A DNA stretch of 64,000 nucleotides from Psychrobacter immobilis (lineage in GTDB: Bacteria; Pseudomonadota; Gammaproteobacteria; Pseudomonadales; Moraxellaceae): assembly GCF_904846225.1 (NCBI RefSeq), contig NZ_CAJGZJ010000002.1, positions 62,001 to 126,000 on the forward strand. Reading direction: 5' to 3'. The notes under the pieces are model-generated. The model was not told where the DNA came from. It searched no databases and worked only from the letters and a program-made list of their open reading frames with translations. A program made the position numbers and the translations under genes. Positions 19,599 through 30,959 of the stretch are shown piece after piece (the first letter of the stretch is position 1; every line of letters starts with the position of its first letter).

Positions 19599-20621
19599 TT
19601 AAACGGCATTGGCCATTTTTTCCATGTGCATTCCTTTACGAGCGCGGCGCAATTGACGTACACCGTGGATGATCAAACAAACAATGCCTAGCCAAATCAG
19701 CCCATAACTATAGATCATCGCTGATTCAAACGGATTGCCCAATACGGTTATTGCCAAAATGAACAACAATGCTGGTTCTAAATAACTCATCATGCCATAA
19801 ACGTTCACGGGCAGCATTTGACTGGCATCAACGTTGGTTTTCATCGCCAAAACACTAAGTACACCCAATCCTGCCAGCATCATAATAAAGAAACCAGAAC
19901 CGCTAACGAGTATCAAACTACTGGGTGCCACAAAAAACAAATAGGCCAAGGCAAATGGCGCGAATATCGTTAAATCAACCAATAATCCAGTCACTGCGCC
20001 AATACCTTGCAGACGGCGCAAGATATAATAAATAGGATAAGTGCCGCAAACCCAAAGTGTTGCCCAAGAGACACTTTGCGTGCGTACAATTTCACTGCCC
20101 ACGCCTAATGCAGCAAATGCCACGGCCAACCATTGCAGGCGGCTGAGTTTTTCGCCAAATAAGACGCAACCAAACACCACCATCATCAATGGGAATAAAA
20201 AATAACCCATCGCCGTTTGTACGCCTTGCCCATTAACTGGTGCCCACATAAAGAGCCAAAACTGACTGAGAAATATCGGCGTGGGTAACAATAGCCATGC
20301 CCATTGCTTGATTCCTGTTATCGCTTTTAATTTACCAACATGCAAACCTAAGCGCCCACTAATAATCAAATAACCTATCAATGCTGCCCACATCGCCAGC
20401 ATACGCCAAATAAATACTTGCGTGCCTGACAATGGCGCTAAAAAGCTGCTATAAGCATAGAGGACGCCAAACAATACGTTTGATAATACTGCCAATACTA
20501 CGCCCAATATCAATGTGCGTTGCTGAGTGCTACCCGCTGTCCAAATCGCAGGCAACGGCAAGCGCGAGACAGTCGTGGCTAGTGTATTTGCGAAGACAGT
20601 AGAAAGCATTGAAGTAAACAT
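19599..20621 (-). CDS. EamA/RarD-type transporter
   Basis: A polytopic inner-membrane protein with about ten hydrophobic helices in two related halves, as in drug/metabolite (EamA) exporters. RarD-like landmarks are VLSNVLFGVLYAYSSFLAPL at the first helix and GYFLFPLMMVVFGCVLFGEKLSRLQWLAV at the end of the first half. The substrate is unknown. The reading frame can be read from a TTG at 20651, but the ATG at 20621 (340 residues) is the more usual start; neither has a strong ribosome binding site. It is divergent from an Lrp/AsnC regulator, an arrangement common for amino-acid exporters. Confidence 0.85.
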   Translation of the reverse strand: MFTSMLSTVFANTLATTVSRLPLPAIWTAGSTQQRTLILGVVLAVLSNVLFGVLYAYSSFLAPLSGTQVFIWRMLAMWAALIGYLIISGRLGLHVGKLKAITGIKQWAWLLLPTPIFLSQFWLFMWAPVNGQGVQTAMGYFLFPLMMVVFGCVLFGEKLSRLQWLAVAFAALGVGSEIVRTQSVSWATLWVCGTYPIYYILRRLQGIGAVTGLLVDLTIFAPFALAYLFFVAPSSLILVSGSGFFIMMLAGLGVLSVLAMKTNVDASQMLPVNVYGMMSYLEPALLFILAITVLGNPFESAMIYSYGLIWLGIVCLIIHGVRQLRRARKGMHMEKMANAV

Positions 20622-20909
20622 AAAAACACCACGAGTTTGAATAGAGATCAAAAAGATCAGTTGTTATTTTTGAAAACCAAATGTCATCTGAGCTGATTAT
20701 TTTTCCAATGAAGCTTGGTTTGTTAGGAGCTATTCTACTAAGGTGCTACGAAAAAATTTCTCTATATTCATTTATTATTGATTGAATTTATCAATTTATG
20801 ACTAATATCTGAATTATTTATCATTTTTTAATTTATAGTGGTTATTCATAGTCATTGTTTATGATAGTGAGAGAGAGATATTTAATAATGAGACTTTTGA
20901 GGAACTATA

Positions 20910-21377
20910 ATGAATCCAAATCTAGATGATATTGATAAAGCCATTTTAAACTTGCTACAAGATGACGCGACACTACCGTTAAAAACGGTGGCGGAACGTG
21001 TTCACATCTCTATCGCAACGGCTCAACGCCGCATCCAATCACTGATAAGCAATGGCATCATTACCAAGCAAGTCGCTATCGTTGACCCCAACAAGGTGGG
21101 CTACGGTCTGACGGCAGTGGTGATGATAGAGATGTCGCGCTCTAATAACTCGATGCAACATCGGTTTGAGCGTTTGATGCATGCACAGCCACAAGTAATG
21201 AGCTGCTATGAGGTATCCGGTGATGCCGATTTTATGTTGATGATAAATGCCAAAAATATGAATGATTATCATCAATTCACTCGTAATTTATTGACTTATG
21301 AAAATAACGTACGCCGTTTTACCAGCCAGTTTGTGATGAATTTAACTAAAAGTGGCACAAAGATTTTGCTGGATTAA
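20910..21377 (+). CDS. Lrp/AsnC family transcriptional regulator
   Basis: A 155-residue protein with an N-terminal winged helix-turn-helix (LDDIDKAILNLLQDDATLPL and VAERVHISIATAQRRIQSL, about residues 5-50) and a C-terminal RAM/AsnC ligand-binding domain (CYEVSGDADFMLMINAKNM). Such proteins sense amino acids and usually control nearby transport or metabolism genes. It is divergent from the EamA-type transporter, with 288 bp between the two start codons, which suggests it controls that gene. The ligand is not predictable from sequence. Confidence 0.93.
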   Translation: MNPNLDDIDKAILNLLQDDATLPLKTVAERVHISIATAQRRIQSLISNGIITKQVAIVDPNKVGYGLTAVVMIEMSRSNNSMQHRFERLMHAQPQVMSCYEVSGDADFMLMINAKNMNDYHQFTRNLLTYENNVRRFTSQFVMNLTKSGTKILLD

Positions 21378-21487
21378 GTGAGGTAAATATAACGATTAAT
21401 TTTAATCCGTCTTTATTGTCAATTATAAGTAGATAATTATCGACCAAACGAGGTACGATGTGAACGGAAGTTTGATAATAAATACTA

Positions 21488-21656
21488 GGGCGTGTCCTCA
21501 ATCTGAAAATGGTGATAAAAATAAGATAAATGGCAGCCAAACAAGGAAAATAGTGCAGATAATATCGAGATATTGACTGGCTATTTGACATAGTTTGGCA
21601 AGATTTAGCTATTTTTAGCCCGTTTAGTCGCTTTTGTTCAGATTGAGGACATGCCC
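21488..21656. mobile_element. Miniature insertion-sequence-derived element (169 bp) with 22-bp terminal inverted repeats
   Basis: The left end GGGCGTGTCCTCAATCTGAA and the right end (read inward) GGGCATGTCCTCAATCTGAA are nearly perfect inverted repeats. The element is flanked by TA on both sides (actaGGGC and GCCCtaac), consistent with a TA target duplication as in some IS5-group and Tc1/mariner-like elements. There is no room for a transposase, and the short open frame across it is not a known protein. It sits between the Lrp gene and a lipoprotein gene. Related solitary ends are at 36761 and 61369. Confidence 0.8.
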
Positions 21657-21715
21657 TAACCAGATATGAACCTTTCATCACCGTAGTCGATTGTTACAGA
21701 CAAGGAAGCCTTACC

Positions 21716-22495
21716 ATGAACCAGCATAAAGATAGCGCTCTCGATAAATTGCAAAAAACGAATAGTAGCAAGCATAAAAATGCTTTACAGAAACGATTGA
21801 ATTTGAAAACTGTGGTTATAGGCGCATCGCTCACAGCATTGCTCGCCAGCTCAGGCTGTGCCACCAGCTCATTGTTAGAAAGTGACAATCACGTCAGTAC
21901 TCAAACGACTAAAACCACATTGTCTGAAGATCAGATCGTCGCCTTTGGTCGTCCTGCTCAGGCTTTACCAAAAATGCCCAACGCGACGATGGTTATCGTC
22001 GGTGAAAAAAACAGCTATGTGTTGACCCAAGGCGGGACAGAAATGGTCAATCTGTTAACTAACCTGACGCCAAAAAACATTCAAGTCGATAATGAGATGA
22101 ATTTTTATGTGCCCAACAATGATGGTTACTTTCAGGGTGAGATGAAACTGTCTTACGCCAAATTAAAAGATGAGTTTAAACGCTCTGACTATCAGTTCTT
22201 TTTGCAGAATAATGGCCGCGATTGCACCTCAGCCAGTGACCAGCGTATCAATGCTCAGCGCTTTTGCTTTAGCGTGCCAGTTAAAGGGGCTATCTATCCA
22301 CAAGTCAGTAACTTGAGCATCATCCAGTCGAATTATCGCGCTTTGACCAAGCCCTATATGGTGAAATTTTATACACAAAGTCAGCAAAACCAAGTCCATC
22401 GTAGTGGCGCAAATACAGTTCAGAAGCTAGTTTTATTACCCTTTGCCTTAGCATTTGATGTCGTTACCTTCCCATTTCAGTTGTTAGAAAATTAG
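21716..22495 (+). CDS. Lipoprotein of unknown function
   Basis: A 259-residue protein with a hydrophilic leader of about 30 residues, then a lipoprotein signal peptide (TVVIGASLTALLASSGC, lipid-bearing Cys48). The ATG at 21716 has AAGGA ten bases upstream, which supports the long leader. The rest shows no motif I recognise. A hydrophobic C-terminal stretch (LVLLPFALAFDVVTFPFQLL) resembles the end of YceK/YidQ-like outer-membrane lipoproteins, but the match is weak. The MITE upstream separates it from the Lrp gene and might contribute its promoter. Confidence 0.7.
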   Translation: MNQHKDSALDKLQKTNSSKHKNALQKRLNLKTVVIGASLTALLASSGCATSSLLESDNHVSTQTTKTTLSEDQIVAFGRPAQALPKMPNATMVIVGEKNSYVLTQGGTEMVNLLTNLTPKNIQVDNEMNFYVPNNDGYFQGEMKLSYAKLKDEFKRSDYQFFLQNNGRDCTSASDQRINAQRFCFSVPVKGAIYPQVSNLSIIQSNYRALTKPYMVKFYTQSQQNQVHRSGANTVQKLVLLPFALAFDVVTFPFQLLEN

Positions 22496-22540
22496 AAAAG
22501 TAAACGTCTAATGCTTTTTTATACTAAACTTTAGTCTAAA

Positions 22541-22577
22541 GTAAGAATGGTTTTGACAGATTGAAAACCATTCTTAC
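22541..22577. terminator. Long hairpin downstream of the lipoprotein gene
   Basis: GTAAGAATGGTTTT pairs with GAAAACCATTCTTAC, a nearly perfect 14-bp stem with an 8-base loop. No T-tract follows, so it may act as a 3'-end stabiliser or a weak terminator rather than a classical one. Confidence 0.5.
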
Positions 22578-22669
22578 TGGTACATTCTCTCACGCTATCA
22601 ATAACTTATCGCTAATCCTTTATCGCATCATGAGTGTAATTCATGTTAAAATGAGCGCCTTTAAATGAG

Positions 22670-22704
22670 CCGTCATTATTCTTGATGAATAACGGTGGTT
22701 TTTT
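22670..22704 (+). promoter_or_regulatory. Hairpin with T-tract in the ygiQ leader
   Basis: CCGTCATTATTC and GAATAACGG pair imperfectly and are followed by TGGTTTTTTAG, ending about 30 bp before the ygiQ start codon. It could be a terminator for upstream reads or an attenuator-like leader element. A possible -10 (TTAAAAT, near 22646) lies upstream. Confidence 0.35.
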
Positions 22705-22734
22705 AGTGCCATTTTCTACTCAACAGGTCTGCCC

Positions 22735-25194
22735 ATGTCTGCCGATACCATTGCTCGCACCGCCTTTAAACAAGGCACCAAACCACTTTACGATTATGAC
22801 AAACATTGGGCGAGCTGCTACGAGCCTGCGCCTTATCTGCCGATGAGCCGCAAAGAAATGGACGATTTGGGCTGGGATGCCTGTGATGTCATCATCATTT
22901 CAGGCGATGCGTATGTCGATCATCCAAGTTTTGGTATGGCGATTATCGGACGCTTGCTAGAGTCGCAGGGGTTTCGCGTTGGCATCATTGCCCAGCCAGA
23001 TTGGAAGAGCAAAGACGCCTTTATGGAACTGGGTAAACCTGTTTATGCATATGGCGTGACAGCGGGCAACATGGACAGCATGATTAACCGTTACACCGCA
23101 GATCGCAAAATCCGTAGTGATGACGCGTACTCGCCCGGTAATGTCGCCAACAAACGTCCTGACCGCGCGGCTATCGTCTATAGCCAGCGCTGCCGTGAAG
23201 CGTATCCTGATGTGCCGATTATCTTGGGCGGTATCGAAGGCAGTTTACGCCGTATCGCTCATTATGATTACTGGTCGGATAAAGTCCGTCGCAGTATTTT
23301 GCTTGATGCCCGTGCCGATGTCTTATTGTATGGTAATGCTGAACGTGCCATTGTCGATGTGGTACATGGTTTATCAAAAGGCTATAGCTTTGAGCAAATG
23401 AGCAAGTTGCGCGGTACGTCGTATCTATTGACCCCAACGCGTCGCCATTGGCAACAAGATATGACCGAGGTCGCCAGTAACGATGTCGATACCGTTGGTC
23501 GTGTTGATCCGATTATCAATCCTTATGTGATGACCGAAGACGTCGATCAATGCTCCATTGAACAAGACAAACCTACCGATTCGCCAGTTGGACAAGCGAT
23601 GATGTCGCAATCATCAATGTCATCTAAGTATCAAGGTTTCGTTTCTGAGCCAGTAAGTAACAAAATTCTCAATGCTCATCAAGTCGACGAAGAAACGCAA
23701 GTCGTACAAATGCGCGGCTTTGACAAGCCAATGACTGCCCGTAAACATAAGCTAAAAATGCCGCCACGTGAGCAAACGGTGATTCGCTTGCCTGATTATG
23801 AGCACGTTAAATCTGATCCGGTGCTTTATGCTCATGCCAGCCGTATCTTGCATCTTGAGACCAATCCGGGTAATGCTCGTGCGCTGGTACAACGTCATAG
23901 CAGCGGTGCTGGTAATTCATATACCTCCATCGATGTTTGGCTCAATCCGCCACCGATTCCGCTCTCAACTGAAGAGATGGATTATGTGTTTGATTTGCCG
24001 TACGCACGTCTGCCGCATCCAAGCTATGGCGATGCGCGTATTCCTGCTTATGACATGATTAAATTTTCTGTCAATATTATGCGTGGCTGTTTTGGTGGTT
24101 GTACTTTTTGCTCAATCACTGAGCACGAAGGACGTATTATTCAAAGCCGCTCAGAAGATTCAATCTTGCGCGAAGTTGAAGCGATTCGTGATACCGCGCC
24201 CAACTTTACTGGCGTGATTTCTGATCTTGGTGGCCCCACGGCAAACATGTACCGTCTCAGCTGCAAAGACGACACCATCGAAAAGAACTGCCGCAAGCCC
24301 TCTTGCGTCTATCCTGATGTCTGTGAAAACCTAATCACCGATCACAGCAATTTAACCAAATTATACCGTAAAGCTCGTGATATCAAAGGCGTGAAAAAAA
24401 TCCTGATCGCGTCAGGATTGCGTTATGATTTGGCGGTCAAAGATCCTGAATATGTCAAAGAGCTGGTCAGCCATCATGTCGGCGGATATCTAAAAATTGC
24501 GCCTGAGCATTCTGAAGAAAATGTCTTGTCGAAGATGATGAAGCCTGGCATGGGCAGCTATGATAAATTCAAAGCTATGTTTGAGCAGTACAGTCAAGAA
24601 GCAGGCAAAGAGCAATATTTGATTCCTTACTTCATCGCCGCCCATCCGGGCACTAAAGATGAAGACATGATGAACCTTGCGCTTTGGCTAAAAAGTCATG
24701 GCTATCGCGCTGACCAAGTACAAGCGTTTTATCCAAGTCCGATGGCGACAGCGACCACCATGTATCATACGCACAAAGACCCACTACATAAGATTAGCCG
24801 TAGTGAAGGTGATATGGATATCGTCAAGTCTGGTAAGCAGCGTAAATTGCACAAAGCGTTCCTCCGTTATCACGATCCAAAAAACTGGGTCATGCTGCGT
24901 AAAGCGCTGCAAGATATGGGACGCAGTGATTTGATTGGCAAAAACCGTGGCTGCTTGATTCCGCCATTCAATGCCAGTTTGGAAGGTCGCGATGCTGCGC
25001 AAGACAGCTATCAGTCAGCGCGCAAAAAGAATAGTCGCCTTGGTAATGACTCGGTGAAGCGTAGCCATAGCTCAGCGGCAAACAGCTCGTCAACCAATAG
25101 CCCTGTTGGCAAAAACTCTACCAGCAAAAAACGCGTGAGTAAAGGCAATTTCCAAACTCAGCACACAGGTCTGCCACCGCGTAAAACGAAATAG
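22735..25194 (+). CDS. ygiQ: YgiQ family radical SAM protein
   Basis: A radical S-adenosylmethionine enzyme of the YgiQ family, whose substrate is still unknown. The 4Fe-4S cluster motif CFGGCTFC is at Cys452, Cys456 and Cys459. An N-terminal YgiQ-specific domain precedes it, with [16 protein letters not shown] and [20 protein letters not shown]. The DUF3362 C-terminal region ends in a basic Ser/Asn-rich tail ([13 protein letters not shown]). At 819 residues it is longer than E. coli YgiQ (about 740), because of an insertion around residues 235-360 and the tail. It is monocistronic, with its own terminator. Confidence 0.95.
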   Translation: MSADTIARTAFKQGTKPLYDYDKHWASCYEPAPYLPMSRKEMDDLGWDACDVIIISGDAYVDHPSFGMAIIGRLLESQGFRVGIIAQPDWKSKDAFMELGKPVYAYGVTAGNMDSMINRYTADRKIRSDDAYSPGNVANKRPDRAAIVYSQRCREAYPDVPIILGGIEGSLRRIAHYDYWSDKVRRSILLDARADVLLYGNAERAIVDVVHGLSKGYSFEQMSKLRGTSYLLTPTRRHWQQDMTEVASNDVDTVGRVDPIINPYVMTEDVDQCSIEQDKPTDSPVGQAMMSQSSMSSKYQGFVSEPVSNKILNAHQVDEETQVVQMRGFDKPMTARKHKLKMPPREQTVIRLPDYEHVKSDPVLYAHASRILHLETNPGNARALVQRHSSGAGNSYTSIDVWLNPPPIPLSTEEMDYVFDLPYARLPHPSYGDARIPAYDMIKFSVNIMRGCFGGCTFCSITEHEGRIIQSRSEDSILREVEAIRDTAPNFTGVISDLGGPTANMYRLSCKDDTIEKNCRKPSCVYPDVCENLITDHSNLTKLYRKARDIKGVKKILIASGLRYDLAVKDPEYVKELVSHHVGGYLKIAPEHSEENVLSKMMKPGMGSYDKFKAMFEQYSQEAGKEQYLIPYFIAAHPGTKDEDMMNLALWLKSHGYRADQVQAFYPSPMATATTMYHTHKDPLHKISRSEGDMDIVKSGKQRKLHKAFLRYHDPKNWVMLRKALQDMGRSDLIGKNRGCLIPPFNASLEGRDAAQDSYQSARKKNSRLGNDSVKRSHSSAANSSSTNSPVGKNSTSKKRVSKGNFQTQHTGLPPRKTK

Positions 25195-25217
25195 TTTAAA
25201 CGTCTTAATTCAGCTCA

Positions 25218-25262
25218 ATAAAAGCGCCTATCGACTAAAAATCGCTAGGTGCTTTTTATTTG
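25218..25262 (+). terminator. Terminator after ygiQ
   Basis: AAAAGCGCCTA and TAGGTGCTTTTTATTT form a stem with a T-tract shortly after the ygiQ stop. A second, partly overlapping copy (GATAGGCGCTTC...GACGCTTTTT) follows to about 25298. The rest of the gap up to 25514 is AT-rich with nothing else recognisable. Confidence 0.75.
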
Positions 25263-25514
25263 ATAGGCGCTTCTTAGTCGGTAGACGCTTTTTATTTGAA
25301 TAGCCTCATTTAATCCTGCAGTGATTTAAACTGAGCAACACTCCAAAGCACTATACATATCACGTTACATTACTCAGTGATTGGGTAACTCAGCAAATAC
25401 GTAACAAACAATTTCCAACATTATCTACGAACTGTTTTGGTTACCATGTGCGCTATATACTTAACGCATTATTAAGAATATATACATAAAAACGAATTTA
25501 ATTTGGAGAAACTT

Positions 25515-25949
25515 ATGAAGACCTTAACTAAAATTGTAACTGCCCTACCTGCCCTTGCATTGCTAAGTGCTTGTGCGACCACTGCCCCTACTACTACGCC
25601 AAATGCCTCAGAAACGCCTGCTGAAGATAACATGCCTGTTAAAGATAGCATGCCTGATGCCGCTTATGACCGTATGGCAGCAGCCCCTTATACTTGTACT
25701 GATGGCAGCAAAATCATGGCAAAACAGTCTATTAATAAAAAACAAGCCATGGTAAATGCGACCTTGCCAAAAGTAAAATGGACAGAGCAAAAGATCGTCT
25801 TGAACGGCGGTGTGCAAGGTGATACGGCAAGCTATGTCAATGACTCAAACCCAGAAGCGGCCTACGCATGGCACATGAAAGGCGACAAAGGTATCTTTGC
25901 AATCAAATGGGCGAACGGTAAAGAATACCAAGTAAACTGCCAAATCTAG
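25515..25949 (+). CDS. MliC-like lysozyme-inhibitor lipoprotein
   Basis: A 144-residue lipoprotein (signal ALPALALLSAC, Cys20). The mature part has the pattern of MliC/PliC inhibitors of C-type lysozyme: PYTCTDGSKIMAK near the start, an AYAWHMKGDKGIFAIKWANG strand and a closing YQVNC that can pair with the first cysteine. These inhibitors protect peptidoglycan against host lysozyme. I chose the ATG at 25515 (GGAG six bases upstream) over a TTG four codons earlier. The Ser residue that inserts into the lysozyme active site is not certain from the sequence alone. Confidence 0.75.
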   Translation: MKTLTKIVTALPALALLSACATTAPTTTPNASETPAEDNMPVKDSMPDAAYDRMAAAPYTCTDGSKIMAKQSINKKQAMVNATLPKVKWTEQKIVLNGGVQGDTASYVNDSNPEAAYAWHMKGDKGIFAIKWANGKEYQVNCQI

Positions 25950-25994
25950 TTAGTAGCTACAAGCAAAATCTATAGCAAATATAAAGTAAATAAA

Positions 25995-26029
25995 CAAAAA
26001 AACAGTCATCTAATGATGGCTGTTTTTTT
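25995..26029 (+). terminator. Terminator after the MliC-like gene
   Basis: AAAAAAACAGTCATC and GATGGCTGTTTTTTT form a stem with one G-T pair and a 7-T tail, 45 bp past the stop codon. Confidence 0.9.
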
Positions 26030-26189
26030 GTGCGCGTTTTTAAAAATACGGCTATTACTTTGATATTTTCATAACAAGCGCATGTTTGCTGCATTTCGCT
26101 AGAGAAGCAGCACGAAAGCTGTCAAAATAGTAATAATGTAAGAAGCACTTATAAAAAAATGCTCGTCCAATCATAAAGAGGATACGTCG

Positions 26190-26732
26190 ATGGTTAAGCG
26201 CGTTATAAGTATGATCATCATCGCAACTGTCAGTATGTGCGTGCTGCCTGCATGCGACAACAGTGCTGAAACTACCAGCCAAGCTTCTGAACCAGCGGTA
26301 ACGACAGCGAAGCCTTCAGTACAAATACCAACGCCAAATACTATCGATTGGTCATTGGTCGCCAGTGGTGAAACACCTGCTAACCTCGCCAATTATCAAT
26401 ATCCGTTTGCGCTCGATAGTCAAAATGTAAAAGATTATGCGACATATTTCGATGTGGATAATGCCACTGCTCAGCATAATCTAACGGTGAGTACAGCAAG
26501 TAATGAGGCGCTATCCAAAGTCTTGGATCAGCTGAGCGACACCTATGTCTCACACGAGATAACCGATGGCAATGATATGAAACTTGTCATTCATACCACG
26601 CCCGATGTCGCTGCCAGCAGCTATGATTATGTGCTGTCTGATGACTTTGCTAAGGGATTGGTATTGCCTATTGAGATCAAACCTGATGGTAAGAAAGGTG
26701 ATGTGAAGACGCATGGAGAAATGGCGGAGTAA
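26190..26732 (+). CDS. Lipoprotein of unknown function
   Basis: A 180-residue lipoprotein (signal IIIATVSMCVLPAC, Cys22) followed by a Ser/Thr/Ala-rich linker and a small domain with no motif I recognise. The last 24 codons and the stop are repeated at 27509-27582, downstream of the next gene, with about 86% identity. That marks this gene as one end of a past duplication. The following unknown gene starts 42 bp after its stop. Confidence 0.75.
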   Translation: MVKRVISMIIIATVSMCVLPACDNSAETTSQASEPAVTTAKPSVQIPTPNTIDWSLVASGETPANLANYQYPFALDSQNVKDYATYFDVDNATAQHNLTVSTASNEALSKVLDQLSDTYVSHEITDGNDMKLVIHTTPDVAASSYDYVLSDDFAKGLVLPIEIKPDGKKGDVKTHGEMAE

Positions 26733-26773
26733 GATGGGATATACTCAACTCTTTTATTAAAATGAGATAAAAA

Positions 26774-27466
26774 ATGATATTTGGAAATCCTGGCATTTAT
26801 TATGAAGATGGTACGTATAGTGAATTTGCTATCGTCATTGAGCATCTAACAGCAGAATTTTATAGTCTTAATTTATGCGTTGATATAGAAATGATTCCAC
26901 CGCATCTGGCTTATAACATGAAAAGTATGTTTTTAACACCGCTCAGTGATAGAGCTGTTTTTGAAATCCAATCTCCATCGTTATTTCATCTGAGTAATAA
27001 AGAGTTGATGATTGCTTTAGCAAAACAATACTGTTCTGAGTGGAAAGTGGAAGAGCGAATAAGATTAGGTCTTCAACCGACATTGTACACACCAGCTAAG
27101 ATCGAAGAATACGAAGAGAGCCTATACGATGATAGCTATTTTGATTTTGAAAATTTTGTAGATTATCTTTGGGATATAGAGCCACATGAATATGGAGACA
27201 AGGGGTGGTATCCGTTTATTATAAATCATAAAGAAGAAACCAAACTGGTCATCATTCACATACATCGTAATCCTAAAAATTTAGACGATTATCCTGAAGA
27301 CTTAAAAGAGTATGAAAGGTTTTTCAACGCCGATAAGTCACCTAAACAACCTAAATATTTTGATGAGCACTATTGGTCAGTAAAAGTAATAAAGATGAAG
27401 ACGGCAGAAGTGCTGTCGGTTGTAGATAAAGCCTATGAGTATTTATTTGGTGATAATGTAGACTGA
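26774..27466 (+). CDS. Acidic protein of unknown function in an accessory islet
   Basis: A 230-residue soluble protein with no signal peptide or membrane segment. It is rich in Asp, Glu, Tyr and Phe, with an acidic stretch EEYEESLYDDSYFDFENF and a second half carrying IIHIHRNPKNL. I do not recognise a family. The gene is more AT-rich than its neighbours and lies between a lipoprotein gene and a duplicated copy of that gene's tail, which suggests insertion. Small acidic orphan proteins beside duplicated gene tails are often immunity proteins, but no toxin gene is visible here. Confidence 0.65.
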   Translation: MIFGNPGIYYEDGTYSEFAIVIEHLTAEFYSLNLCVDIEMIPPHLAYNMKSMFLTPLSDRAVFEIQSPSLFHLSNKELMIALAKQYCSEWKVEERIRLGLQPTLYTPAKIEEYEESLYDDSYFDFENFVDYLWDIEPHEYGDKGWYPFIINHKEETKLVIIHIHRNPKNLDDYPEDLKEYERFFNADKSPKQPKYFDEHYWSVKVIKMKTAEVLSVVDKAYEYLFGDNVD

Positions 27467-27500
27467 TAAAACGTGCTCTAGGGTGACGCACGTTTTTTCT
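27467..27500 (+). terminator. Terminator after the acidic protein gene
   Basis: AAAACGTGC and GCACGTTTTTTC form a stem around an 11-base loop, starting right after the stop codon and ending in six T residues. Confidence 0.85.
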
Positions 27501-27508
27501 TAATGGCT

Positions 27509-27582
27509 GGTATTACCCATTGAAATCAAACCTGATGGTAAGAAAAGTGATGTGAAGGCGCACAGGGAAATAGTGGAGTAGA
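27509..27582 (+). pseudogene. Duplicated 3' tail of the lipoprotein gene at 26190
   Basis: This 74 bp segment repeats 26660-26733, the last codons of the lipoprotein gene including the stop (TAA there, TAG here), with about ten differences. No start or signal sequence accompanies it. It is a remnant of a second gene copy, or of a recombination that brought in the intervening unknown gene. Confidence 0.85.
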
Positions 27583-27634
27583 ATTTAATATCGTGTGTTT
27601 TTGCGCATACGCTACCAAGAAACTCTAAGTTGCA

Positions 27635-27773
27635 GGGCGCGCCCTTCGCACCAACGTCCAAACCTAAAGAAAATTAAAAGTTCTTATCTATACAAATATC
27701 CAAATGTTTAGTTATTCTTTAAAGAATTCTTTCAATTTAAAGATTCAATTCTTAAGTAGTGCGCGGAGCGCAC
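27635..27773. repeat. GC-rich palindromes in an AT-rich gap
   Basis: GGGCGCGCCC (27635-27644, a perfect palindrome) and GTGCGCGGAGCGCAC (27759-27773, 6-bp arms with a 3-bp centre) stand out in otherwise AT-rich DNA. The second ends 30 bp before the HEPN-like gene and continues as CCTACTTTATTC. They look like scattered intergenic repeats, and either could fold as a hairpin in RNA. The rest of the 27467-27803 gap holds the terminator and gene tail listed separately. Confidence 0.45.
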
Positions 27774-27803
27774 CCTACTTTATTCATTACAATAGGAATA
27801 CAC

Positions 27804-28649
27804 ATGAAAAGTAATAATGAAAAAATAGCTCTTATATCTGAATTTAAGGAAGAATCTTTTAGATTATTAGATATTAGGTTCCTACCTCCTAAAGTTTTAG
27901 TTCCTAGCGACTTAGATAACTACAAGTTTATTTCAAGAGATGTAGAAGAAGTAAATATTAAAAATTTAAAAATACAATTTTTAACTCCAAGTATGGTTGC
28001 CCTTCAGATTAATATAGCTAACGAATCAATTAGGAATATTAAAAAACTAAAAGACAGGATAAAAATAATTCCTTCCGAACAGAAAAAAGAAGATAGAGAG
28101 CTTGGTGAGAAAATGATAGGTCATACTTTGGAAGTATATGAATTTATCGAGCAAGCTCAAAAGTCTATTATATTCAGTTTTACTGCTTTAGAGACTTTCG
28201 TAAACTTATCTATACCAAAAGATTTTATTTGGGAAAAAACCACTACAAGAAAAAAAGAGATTTATAACAAAGAGCAAATTGAAAGATATATTCCGTGGAA
28301 AGAAAAAATAAATCTGGTTATTACTGATATATACAAATTGCCAGAAATCAAGCAAACTAAGTTTTGGTCAAGCTTAATGGAGCTACTAGAAATAAGAAAT
28401 AGGTTGATTCATATCAAAAGTTCAGACGACACTGAAGTCTTGAGTGATATTTTAAATAAAGATATAATTAGAATATGCTTTTCTAGTCAAGAATACATAA
28501 ACTATATATCTGAAAATGTTACTGAAAATGAACATATAAAAACTGTAGATATTGAAAAATTTCCTATTATTTCAGATAGTAGAAAGGTTCGTTTAATTCA
28601 AAAGGCAGGCGATATACAGCCTGTCTATATTCCAGAAGAGTTTAGATAG
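27804..28649 (+). CDS. AT-rich orphan protein with HEPN-like RX4H motif
   Basis: A 281-residue soluble protein, Lys/Ile/Glu-rich, of lower GC than its neighbours. The part around residues 110-220 looks helical and contains SIIFSFTALETFVNLSIP and, at residues 198-203, RNRLIH. The second fits the R-N-x3-H (RX4H) active-site motif of HEPN domains, many of which are RNases of toxins or defence systems. The SFTALE.FVN pattern also occurs in Apea-like HEPN proteins. The ATG at 27804 is preceded by AGGA with good spacing; an upstream in-frame ATG at 27759 lies in a palindrome and is unlikely. No partner gene (MNT nucleotidyltransferase or antitoxin) is adjacent. Confidence 0.65.
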   Translation: MKSNNEKIALISEFKEESFRLLDIRFLPPKVLVPSDLDNYKFISRDVEEVNIKNLKIQFLTPSMVALQINIANESIRNIKKLKDRIKIIPSEQKKEDRELGEKMIGHTLEVYEFIEQAQKSIIFSFTALETFVNLSIPKDFIWEKTTTRKKEIYNKEQIERYIPWKEKINLVITDIYKLPEIKQTKFWSSLMELLEIRNRLIHIKSSDDTEVLSDILNKDIIRICFSSQEYINYISENVTENEHIKTVDIEKFPIISDSRKVRLIQKAGDIQPVYIPEEFR

Positions 28650-28655
28650 TAGACT

Positions 28656-28698
28656 TAAAAAAGGTAGTTACAAATATCAAAATCTATAACTACCTCAA
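28656..28698 (-). terminator. Terminator of ligA
   Basis: On the minus strand GGTAGTTA and TAACTACC form an 8-bp stem followed by TTTTTT, about 60 bp past the ligA stop. The plus-strand side lacks a good T-tract but may also help end the HEPN-like gene transcript. Confidence 0.7.
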
Positions 28699-28755
28699 AA
28701 GAAGCGCCTTTAAAACTTATATTTTCACATCATAACCAATATTCTTTCTTTAAAC

Positions 28756-30900
<2,145 letters not shown>

Positions 30901-30959
30901 TCAAGATGCCGATATCATAACAAGTTTGCAGGAAGCTCGGATACCGTTTTATAGAAAAC

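Noticed and set aside
21346-21681. Minus-strand frame of 111 codons across the miniature element
   Set aside because: It spans both element ends and flanking DNA and shows no transposase motif.
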